In this document: positions 1 to 5,698 of the stretch, piece by piece
Layout of the letters: each line of letters starts with the position of its first letter
Numbering within the stretch: the first letter of the stretch is position 1
Assembly (NCBI GenBank): GCA_905236925.1
Contig: CAJOQS010000286.1
Span: forward strand, 1 to 12,492
Source of the DNA: an uncultured Lachnospiraceae bacterium
GTDB taxonomy: Bacteria > Bacillota > Clostridia > Lachnospirales > Lachnospiraceae
DNA length: 12,492 nt
Direction of reading: 5' to 3'
Program-made: the position numbers and the translations under genes
The notes under the pieces: generated by a model
Seen by the model: only the letters and a program-made list of their open reading frames with translations
Database searches by the model: none
Told to the model about the DNA's origin: nothing

Positions 1-548
1 ACAACGTTTATCGCGGCGTGCTTATGCAGGTACGAATCATGGCGTGAATCGATCGTAACATACGGGATCCCGAGTTCTACACATAGTTCGGCGGCACGTT
101 GGGTTTCATCTCCGAAGAAGGGGTCTATCGCTGCAACCCTGCAGCCTTCGATATCCTCCCTTCGGGGAATGCTCCACCATCTCTTTCCTGTAGAGAAAAG
201 AGTCTGGAAGCGTCCCATGGGCGAGCGTACAAGACCGGCGATCACAACATAGTCCATTACGCCGGGATCGTCCTCCCACATATGGAGAAGCGAGGTATCG
301 ACGTTCTTTTCTTTATAGAATTCTTTCAACATTGGTGCTACGGCTGTTCCGATCCATGTCCCGTCGATCCTGACCGTCACTCCCAGCGAATCGAGAACAG
401 TGGCTGCCGTTCCGGTCTCTCCTCCGGGAAGGAAATACTGTTCCCTGATCTCCGAGTATTCATCGGGCTGAAGAAATCCGTCCTTCAGCAAAAAAGAATG
501 TGTTCCCAGCACCTGTCCGAACAGATAGGCATCTGCTGCTTTTTTCAT
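1..548 (-). CDS. PfkB/ribokinase-family carbohydrate kinase, partial (C-terminus beyond window)
   Basis: The first 182 codons are visible, reading leftward from an ATG at 548-546; the frame is open to the window edge. The ATG is preceded by GGAAAGG, which overlaps the end of the upstream gene (its TAA would be at 555-553), so the two are probably translationally coupled. Residues 42-56 (GGETGTAATVLDSLG) match the N-terminal PfkB signature, GG-x-x-x-N-x-A followed by a helix ending in LG, although the usual Asn is Thr here. Residues 60-69 (RIDGTWIGT) match the following G-x-D/W-x-x-G strand-turn. Known PfkB enzymes phosphorylate sugars or nucleosides with ATP in the cytoplasm. The ATP-site motif (GAGD) and catalytic Asp would lie beyond the edge, so substrate and activity cannot be judged. 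The family call is fairly safe; the specificity is unknown. Confidence 0.75.
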   Translation of the reverse strand, partial: MKKAADAYLFGQVLGTHSFLLKDGFLQPDEYSEIREQYFLPGGETGTAATVLDSLGVTVRIDGTWIGTAVAPMLKEFYKEKNVDTSLLHMWEDDPGVMDYVVIAGLVRSPMGRFQTLFSTGKRWWSIPRREDIEGCRVAAIDPFFGDETQRAAELCVELGIPYVTIDSRHDSYLHKHAAINV

Positions 549-552
549 ATCA

Positions 553-1049
553 TTACCTTTCCACGATTTTTACGTTAAAGAATGTTTCGGGATCATCAAA
601 CATCTCAAAGAGCTTCTGAAGGCTAAGATCGGGTTTCCCGTTTTGGGATCTATCCAGGTAAGGTCATACTTTACCTCTTCAGGAGGCATCATACTGAAAT
701 CCTGCAGGAAGGAGACGCATGACCCGTACATTCCGCTGTAATACCTTATGGCAATGATATTGTAGCTGTTCTGCTCGTTCCATTCCCATGAGAATTCCGT
801 TCTGGTATTGCCTGGTTCGTATGTATCATGGATCAGCACTGCCTTTGTTGCACTGGCGGAATTGAGAGAATCACCGGACCAGAAACAGATGCTCTTTCTG
901 TAGTCATCGAGGAGCCGGTTCAGTTCCTCTGTCGCTTGCCTTTTCTGATAGCCCTACTTATTGTTGATAGCAGCCTGGGCAGCAGGAGAAACAGCAACCA
1001 GTGAAACAACGATAGCCAAGGTCAATAAGACTGATAAAGCTCTTTTCAT
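553..1049 (-). pseudogene. Small secreted protein gene, disrupted by in-frame TAG and a frameshift
   Basis: An ATG at 1049 with SD AAAGGGG (1063-1057, spacing 7) starts a classical signal peptide: MKRALSVLL, a hydrophobic core, then SPAAQAA, with likely cleavage after AQA at about residue 26. The frame is closed at codon 32 by TAG (956-954) but stays open beyond it, giving a natural-looking sequence (GYQKRQATEELNRLLDDYR and on) down to about 645. There the coding sense moves to another frame, after WIDPK; a lost A in the A-run at 644-641 would explain it. The restored end reads NGKPDLSLQKLFEMFDDPET and finishes in VER with TAA at 555-553, directly against the kinase start. The repaired protein would be about 165 residues and exported. 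I do not recognise the mature domain. Two lesions mean either a true pseudogene or two sequence errors in one gene. Confidence 0.7.
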
Positions 1050-1064
1050 GTGAAAACCCCTTTC

Positions 1065-1079
1065 TGATCGGAACGATCA
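1065..1079 (-). promoter_or_regulatory. Perfect dyad in the leader of the secreted-protein gene
   Basis: TGATCG-GAA-CGATCA is a 6-bp perfect inverted repeat with a 3-base centre, lying between the promoter -10 box and the SD of the gene starting at 1049. It could be an operator or an RNA hairpin at the ribosome site. No regulator is identifiable. Confidence 0.4.
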
Positions 1080-1092
1080 ATGCTCTGCCGCC

Positions 1093-1121
1093 ATTGTACC
1101 GCAGATCTGTGCGGATGTAAA
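1093..1121 (-). promoter_or_regulatory. Sigma-A type promoter for the leftward secreted-protein/kinase unit
   Basis: On the minus strand there is a -35 TTTACA (1121-1116), a 17-base spacer and a -10 TACAAT (1098-1093). Transcription would start near 1086, about 37 bases before the ATG at 1049. The spacer holds a dyad, CCGCA-N6-TGCGG (1099-1114), positioned where a repressor could block RNA polymerase. Confidence 0.65.
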
Positions 1122-1145
1122 CTTCTCTAAATCGCAAGATTGATG

Positions 1146-1174
1146 TTGATTTATCCGCAGAGACATGATATACT
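1146..1174 (+). promoter_or_regulatory. Sigma-A type promoter for the rightward helical protein/nucleotidyltransferase unit
   Basis: TTGATT (1146-1151), a 17-base spacer and TATACT (1169-1174) form a near-consensus promoter. The expected start, near 1181, lies about 33 bases upstream of the ATG at 1214. It is back to back with the leftward promoter at 1093-1121, so the 164-bp gap 1050-1213 is a divergent control region. Confidence 0.7.
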
Positions 1175-1213
1175 TACCCTACAAATTACTAAAATATTTT
1201 GAGGACGATGTGT

Positions 1214-1864
1214 ATGAATACCATACAAGCAAAGTACATAAAGCAGGAAAAGAAACTGTCTGGCATTAGAGAAAAAATGGAACATTTCCGCAAAGGTAAT
1301 CTTCGTAAACGCACTATAGGAAAAAAAGACTATTATTACCTCCAGTATAGGGATAATAATCATATCCGGAGCATTTATATTCCTGCAGATGAAGTCAGTA
1401 CTACAGTGTCTGAAATACATACCAGAAAAGAGCTGGAAAAGAAAGCAAAGGAGGCAGAACGCAGGCTAAAGGAGTATGCAGCTCTCTTAGGCATTCATAG
1501 AACATACCGACCCGTCAGGAAAGTTGATTATGGAGAATATACTCTGTTCATGTCTGCAGTGGCGCACGATTACAAAACTCTTGATCATGATCACTTTACG
1601 GATAAATACATGATATCCAGATACCGTGGGATTAACAAAAGATATCTCATCGGTTTTTTCGATTATATCAACGGAATTGAGCGGAGAAATACGCGGCGGA
1701 CAAATGATCTGGTACTGGACCCTTATACATATCTGATGTATTTCAAATATGGACAAAAAAGTGTGTTGGAAGAAGAGGTCAAGCGCGCGATTCCTGCGTT
1801 CTTAAATCAGGGATTACTTGTAACTGATATTCAGGAGGCTGTAAATGGGACATACAGTAAGTGA
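1214..1864 (+). CDS. Uncharacterised basic helical protein, partner of nucleotidyltransferase
   Basis: The chosen start is the ATG at 1214, which has GAGGA (1201-1205) at a spacing of 8. The ATG at 1208 is only 2 bases from that SD, and the TTG at 1199 overlaps it. The protein is 216 residues and cytoplasmic, with no signal peptide or membrane span. Its N-terminal third is rich in Lys/Arg and contains a strand-like stretch, GNLRKRTIGKKDYYYLQYR, followed by a YIP motif and a charged helix (RKELEKKAKEAERRLKEY) likely to be coiled coil. I recall similar uncharacterised Firmicutes proteins with a 'G-x-[IL]-x-K-x-x-x-x-G-K-x-Y-Y-Y' motif, but cannot name the family with confidence. The last 20 bases overlap the next gene, whose SD lies inside this one, which shows coupled expression. 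Codon use looks more AT-rich than in the sugar genes. A role as antitoxin or partner of the nucleotidyltransferase is inferred from context only. Confidence 0.7.
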   Translation: MNTIQAKYIKQEKKLSGIREKMEHFRKGNLRKRTIGKKDYYYLQYRDNNHIRSIYIPADEVSTTVSEIHTRKELEKKAKEAERRLKEYAALLGIHRTYRPVRKVDYGEYTLFMSAVAHDYKTLDHDHFTDKYMISRYRGINKRYLIGFFDYINGIERRNTRRTNDLVLDPYTYLMYFKYGQKSVLEEEVKRAIPAFLNQGLLVTDIQEAVNGTYSK

Positions 1865-2402
1865 AGAATACCTGTCTCAGGAAAACATAGACGAGTATCT
1901 GGAATCATTGGCGAGAAAGATTGCTGCTGCCGGTGTAGGAAAGCATAGGATTCTTATTGTCGGTGGCGCAGCGATGGCCCTAAAGTATCAGGATGGAAGA
2001 TCTACGGTCGATATTGATATCTGCGTCCGTGAGCAAAACAAACTCTATTCTTGCTGTCAGGCTGTAGCAGAGGAATATAATCTTCCTGAAAGCTGGATCA
2101 ATGCCGATGTCATGCATTCTGATTCCTTCTCTTACGCTTTATTTGAAAACGCAGAGTTGTACAAGATATTCAATGATATACTTGAAGTTTATGTCGCAAC
2201 AGATATAGACTTATACTGTATGAAAATCGTCTCGTTTCGGCCCAAGGACATACAGGACATGGAGATTCTGTCAGAAAATCTGCGAAGCAGCGGAATCACT
2301 AAAGAGGATATAGTTGAGAATTTAAAGCGTCTCTATGAAAATGAGTACTATCTCAGAAATGACGCAAGGAAACTTCGCTTTGTGGAAATGCAGTTCGCAT
2401 GA
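1845..2402 (+). CDS. Nucleotidyltransferase-fold protein (DUF6036/AbiEii-like), second gene of a two-gene module
   Basis: The ATG at 1845 has a strong AGGAGG (1833-1838, spacing 6) and overlaps the upstream gene by 20 bases. The 185-residue product carries the nucleotidyltransferase core: a hydrophobic strand ending in GG (ILIVGGAAMAL, about residues 36-46), then RSTVDIDI, whose DxD (D56, D58) is the metal-binding pair. Later parts (VYVATDIDLYCMKIVSFRPKDIQDMEIL) match the usual 'K-h-x-s-x-R-x-K-D-x-x-D' element of these proteins. Families of this kind transfer nucleotides to RNA or protein targets and include AbiEii and MenA toxins; DUF6036 members are mostly uncharacterised. The protein is small and cytoplasmic. 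The fold is well supported. The toxin or defence role is inference from the coupled partner and the small-operon layout. Confidence 0.75.
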   Translation: MGHTVSEEYLSQENIDEYLESLARKIAAAGVGKHRILIVGGAAMALKYQDGRSTVDIDICVREQNKLYSCCQAVAEEYNLPESWINADVMHSDSFSYALFENAELYKIFNDILEVYVATDIDLYCMKIVSFRPKDIQDMEILSENLRSSGITKEDIVENLKRLYENEYYLRNDARKLRFVEMQFA

Positions 2403-2445
2403 ATTGTCTGCGTTCATAACAGAATGGATGAGAAAGGGATAGAAG

Positions 2446-2997
2446 ATGAACAAAATCGGCACAGAGACTATAGAGACTAAAAGACTGATCCTTCGCAGAT
2501 TTACAGCTGCGGACGCTGAAGATATGTTCAAAAACTGGGCTTCGGATCCGGAAGTAACAAAATACCTTACCTGGCCGACTCACACCAATGCCGATGTGAC
2601 GCATGCCCTCCTCAATGACTGGGCATCAAAATACGAAGACGGTGGATACTTCAACTGGGCGATAGAGTACAAAGAAAACGCAGAAGTTATCGGAAATATC
2701 TCCGTTGTACATCTGAATGAAAATATTGATGCCGCCGAGATCGGATACTGCATCGGCCGGGCCTACTGGGGAAGGGAGATCATGCCGGAAGCACTTACGG
2801 CAGTTATTGATTATCTTTTTGAAAAAGCGGGGATGAACAGGGTCGCTGCCCTTCATGATGCTAACAATGCTAAGTCCGGAAGGGTAATAGAAAAAGCCGG
2901 TATGAAGTATGAGGGTACATTAAGGTCTGCAGGCAAAAACAATCAGGGAATCTGTGATATGGTCGTCCGGTCCATCATTCGCAGTGAATGGGGATAA
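2446..2997 (+). CDS. GNAT-family N-acetyltransferase (RimJ/RimL type)
   Basis: The start at 2446 has AAAGGG (2433-2438) at a spacing of 7. The 183 residues show the full RimJ/RimL-like layout: TIETKRLILRRFTAADAEDMFKNW at the N-terminus (residues 8-31), the central strand VIGNISVVHL (81-90), motif A AEIGYCIGRAYWGREIMPEAL (98-117) and the C-terminal N-x-x-S-x-R-V-x-E-K-A-G-M element (141-153). Members use acetyl-CoA to acetylate N-terminal amines of ribosomal proteins, antibiotics or small metabolites. In motif A the usual G-x-G (WGRGY) reads WGREI, so the pyrophosphate loop is slightly unusual. The gene lies 43 bp after the nucleotidyltransferase with no clear promoter between, so it may be co-transcribed; its acceptor is unknown. 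Confidence 0.9.
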   Translation: MNKIGTETIETKRLILRRFTAADAEDMFKNWASDPEVTKYLTWPTHTNADVTHALLNDWASKYEDGGYFNWAIEYKENAEVIGNISVVHLNENIDAAEIGYCIGRAYWGREIMPEALTAVIDYLFEKAGMNRVAALHDANNAKSGRVIEKAGMKYEGTLRSAGKNNQGICDMVVRSIIRSEWG

Positions 2998-2999
2998 AA

Positions 3000-3302
3000 A
3001 TGTCAGGTTATGATTCAAGAGAATGGGCCGAAGCAAAGAGCCGGCTGGTCCGGGCCGTAAAGGAGCTGGGATTTCCCGAGGCCCTCGGCGAAGAAATAGC
3101 AAAACAATTAGGCAGCCCCAAGGCTATGGATCGGATGCTTGCGTATCTGATCTATGTTAAGCCCGGAACTGCCGAATTGATAGTTGATGAAATGCTTGCC
3201 ATCTGCAGTGATATAGATTCGTGGCACAGGAAAAAGGAATGCGAAGCGGCAAACGCCAGTTACAACGAGCTGCTGTATCAGGACTTTGACGACGGGGAAT
3301 GA
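3000..3302 (+). CDS. Small conserved-type protein of unknown function
   Basis: I chose the ATG at 3000 because GGGG (2990-2993) lies 6 bases before it. An upstream in-frame ATG at 2988 sits inside the acetyltransferase gene and has no SD. The product is 100 residues, cytoplasmic and mostly helical, with no membrane span. The motif KPGTAELIVDEMLAICSDID followed by a Lys/Glu-rich helix and a final tyrosine-containing segment (YNELLY) resembles short hypothetical proteins I recall from Lachnospiraceae, but I know of no function. It starts 2 bases past the stop of the acetyltransferase gene, so it is probably expressed with it. Its last 25 bases overlap the 3' end of the GH31 gene on the other strand. 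Confidence 0.65.
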   Translation: MSGYDSREWAEAKSRLVRAVKELGFPEALGEEIAKQLGSPKAMDRMLAYLIYVKPGTAELIVDEMLAICSDIDSWHRKKECEAANASYNELLYQDFDDGE

Positions 3303-5596
3303 AGAATTACCCTGTACCTGTCTCCGGCATCGGTGCTGACATTGACTTTTTTCGGTGTACAATTCACTTCAAAATGAATGATCCTGTGATTTGACGGAGT
3401 CAGGTTGCTGATTCCGTCATCTTCTATATATTCAGCCGAAAAACTCCCGTTTTTCAGCGGAAATACTTCAAAATGTATCCTGTCTTCCGCATCCGCAACC
3501 GGCAGAACCGCTCCTGCCCTGACAAACCATACGGGAAGTCCGTCATATCTGCAGGGAATCTTGTAGGTTCCGGGAGTATAAACCTCCGTCTCGAAAACCG
3601 GTCCGTCGCCTTCACTTCCGAAGGCCTTCACATCCGTAACATGATACCATATATCCTGCCCTTCACCGGCACGATCCGCGTCAGAAGGATCCTCTCCTGT
3701 GGCCGGACCCGGCAGGGTTACGGTCACACTCTCTGCTCCTTCATCAAAAACAGGGCAGGCAAGAATGCTATCTCCGAAGAAGAAGCAGTCGCTTTCCCTG
3801 TCATAATCAGGGTATTTCAGAAACACCGGATAAATGACCGGGTCATGTGTACATACGCTTCTCCACATTTCGTTGTACAGATAGGGCACCAGCCGGCTTC
3901 TAAGATCAAAAAGACGTTTTACCGCGGGGATCAGCTCGGGATACATCCACGGCATCGTGGAAGGTCCGCCGGGCTTCCAGGAATGGAGCACGAAGCGCGG
4001 TGTGAAAAGACCGTACTGTATCCAGCGCAGAAGCAGCTCCCGTCCGGGAACCGGCCCTGCAAAGCCGCCGATGTCCTGCCCGAAATTATAGAATCCCGAC
4101 AGCGACATTGTCATTGCCATCTTGTGATTATAGCGGAAATCCTCAAAGCTCGTGCGATTGTCGCCGGTCCAGGTCGAAGCCATACGCTGCAGACCTCCTA
4201 TCCCGCAGCGCGATACCGCCATTTTCCTGATCGATCCGTCCTGAGCCTCAAGGCTCGCCATGGTCATCAGGAAAGAAAACAGAGGGCGGATGTCGCAGGC
4301 TCTGACCGGATGTCCGAAACCGCAGGCCAGCACTTCTTCGTCGCAGACATCATATTCGTTGTTATCGTTCCAGGTATTCTTATACCCCCTGTCAACCAGA
4401 TTCTTTTTTACGCAGTCCGTCCAGAAGGCATACGCTCCGGGATCGGTAAAATCAAGATAGCTTCCCATCCCTCCCCAGAACGGGAAAACTGCGGGCGTTC
4501 CGTCCTCATAATGCAGGAACCATCCCTTTGAAGCTATCTCGCTGTACAGCGGATGCTCCGTAAGGAAAGCGGGCTTGATATTGGGTATAAATTCCACGCC
4601 GTGTTCCTTGAAATAAGCGGAAAGGGCTTCAGGTGAAGGGATCTTATCCGTGTTCCAGTGGAAAACGCAGCGCTTGTCGCCTATCTGAGTGTAACCGCTT
4701 GACATGTAGAAGCCGCCTGCATCAATACCGTATTTCCCGCAGTTGGCGATAAAGCTCCTGAGCTGGGTGTCAGCATCAGGCGCATCGGTATACTCCATGG
4801 TACTTCCGCAGTATTTGAACGACCACTTCGGCGGAAATGCCAGGGGGCCGCACATTTTTGAAAAACGGCGCACTATTTCGGGCACCGTGCCGAGGATCAC
4901 AAAAAAGACCAGATTCTCCTCGCTGCATCGGAACGCCTTGAAGGGATCATAATAGTTGTTGATCTCGTGACCGAAGCTTATGCTGCCGTTGGAATATGTA
5001 TCGTAGTAGATCCCATACGAGCCGGCGGAATTCTCGCAGATGTAGAACGGAAGCTGCTTATAGAGAGGATCGGTGCTCCGAGCGTCAAAACCCATGGCAT
5101 CCGAGGCTCCGAGCCTGAACTCATATCCGTTTTTGTTCACATCACCGGTCTTGTCTCCGAGCCCGTATATCTTCTCGTCGGGTTCGCGGGAGATAAAGTG
5201 CATGCTCCCCCGGCCGAGTTCATGGCCGAAGTTGTAGGAAATGTACTCGCGGTCGCGGTAAAGGAGTCCCTTCGGTGAAGTGAGTTTCATACGGAAATTG
5301 GTAAGATCTATGTCTATCACCGTGTCGTCGATCGCAAAAGAGACATATCCAGCTTCTTCCCGAACATCCGGAGTGATCGCATCAAAGCCCTGTACGGACA
5401 ACTTGTCACGGCCCTCCTTCGGGCAGTCGCCGTCTGGGCAGACCGTATAGGTGGGCATCAGGTACTCTCCGTCCCTGACGAACGCGACTCTCAGGATATG
5501 CTCGAAAAAATCAAGCCTCGCGGTAATGCCGTCCGCCTTGTAAATGCGATGAGACGGCCCTGCTCCGAAGGGTTTGAATTCATGACTGTATTTCAT
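3278..5596 (-). CDS. Glycoside hydrolase family 31 alpha-glycosidase
   Basis: The product is 772 residues from the ATG at 5596, chosen for its GAGGAG SD at a spacing of 7. An in-frame ATG at 5653 would add 19 residues encoded by duplicated DNA. Family GH31 is shown by KTGDVNKNG-type N-domain motifs, the nucleophile region TWNDNNEYD (D411), the acid/base region QRMASTWTGDN (D479), GQDIGGFAG (507-514) and FTPRFVLHSW, followed by C-terminal beta-sandwich domains. GH31 enzymes remove alpha-linked glucose, xylose, galactose or GalNAc by a retaining mechanism. The nucleophile loop is WNDNNE instead of the common W-x-D-M-N-E, which places it outside the classic glucosidase/xylosidase groups, so the substrate is open. 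There is no signal peptide, so it acts on imported material. It is the last gene of the leftward operon, 89 bp after the esterase. Confidence 0.9.
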   Translation of the reverse strand: MKYSHEFKPFGAGPSHRIYKADGITARLDFFEHILRVAFVRDGEYLMPTYTVCPDGDCPKEGRDKLSVQGFDAITPDVREEAGYVSFAIDDTVIDIDLTNFRMKLTSPKGLLYRDREYISYNFGHELGRGSMHFISREPDEKIYGLGDKTGDVNKNGYEFRLGASDAMGFDARSTDPLYKQLPFYICENSAGSYGIYYDTYSNGSISFGHEINNYYDPFKAFRCSEENLVFFVILGTVPEIVRRFSKMCGPLAFPPKWSFKYCGSTMEYTDAPDADTQLRSFIANCGKYGIDAGGFYMSSGYTQIGDKRCVFHWNTDKIPSPEALSAYFKEHGVEFIPNIKPAFLTEHPLYSEIASKGWFLHYEDGTPAVFPFWGGMGSYLDFTDPGAYAFWTDCVKKNLVDRGYKNTWNDNNEYDVCDEEVLACGFGHPVRACDIRPLFSFLMTMASLEAQDGSIRKMAVSRCGIGGLQRMASTWTGDNRTSFEDFRYNHKMAMTMSLSGFYNFGQDIGGFAGPVPGRELLLRWIQYGLFTPRFVLHSWKPGGPSTMPWMYPELIPAVKRLFDLRSRLVPYLYNEMWRSVCTHDPVIYPVFLKYPDYDRESDCFFFGDSILACPVFDEGAESVTVTLPGPATGEDPSDADRAGEGQDIWYHVTDVKAFGSEGDGPVFETEVYTPGTYKIPCRYDGLPVWFVRAGAVLPVADAEDRIHFEVFPLKNGSFSAEYIEDDGISNLTPSNHRIIHFEVNCTPKKVNVSTDAGDRYRVILHSPSSKS

Positions 5597-5612
5597 TTTG
5601 GATCTCCTCATT

Positions 5613-5634
5613 AGATGCGGTTTATACCGCATCT
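5613..5634 (-). other. Stem-loop in the duplicated copy (9-bp stem)
   Basis: AGATGCGGT-N4-ACCGCATCT is a perfect 9-bp inverted repeat just upstream of the GH31 SD. It has no T-run after it in either direction, so it is not a normal terminator. In the mRNA it would sit a few bases before GAGGAG and could affect translation or act as an RNA-end stabiliser. Confidence 0.6.
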
Positions 5635-5677
5635 GATTCCTTGCTGTATTCATCCCTTGCGACGGGATCTCCTCTTT

Positions 5678-5698
5678 AGATGCGGCTATACCGCATCT
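5678..5698 (-). other. Stem-loop spanning the esterase stop codon (8-bp stem)
   Basis: AGATGCGG-N5-CCGCATCT is the second copy of the hairpin. The esterase TAG stop (5688-5686) lies in its loop. A one-base loss relative to the other copy changed the stop from TAA to TAG and shortened the stem by one pair. No T-run follows it. Confidence 0.6.

Noticed and set aside
99..578. 159-codon open frame on the plus strand
   Set aside because: It is antisense to the PfkB kinase, which has a good SD and the GG-type signature.
636..650. Programmed -1 frameshift in the secreted-protein gene
   Set aside because: The bases CCC AAA ACG do not make an X-XXY-YYZ slippery heptamer, and there is already a stop upstream; a lost A is more likely.
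570..839. 89-codon minus-strand ORF as a gene of its own
   Set aside because: It is the middle of the disrupted secreted-protein gene; its first Met has no SD and the frame is open upstream to the TAG at 954-956.
954..956. TAG as a recoded sense codon
   Set aside because: TAG also ends the esterase gene (5686-5688), and nothing suggests a suppressor tRNA or a recoded genome; a mutation or base error is simpler.
3473..4531. Long open frame of 352 codons on the plus strand
   Set aside because: It lies wholly antisense to the GH31 gene, whose catalytic motifs are clear; the plus-strand translation shows no family motif and has shadow-type composition.
5613..5698. Hairpins as terminators after the esterase
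   Set aside because: Neither stem is followed by a T-run; both are followed by purine-rich SD sequence, and the GH31 gene needs read-through or its own promoter, which I do not see.
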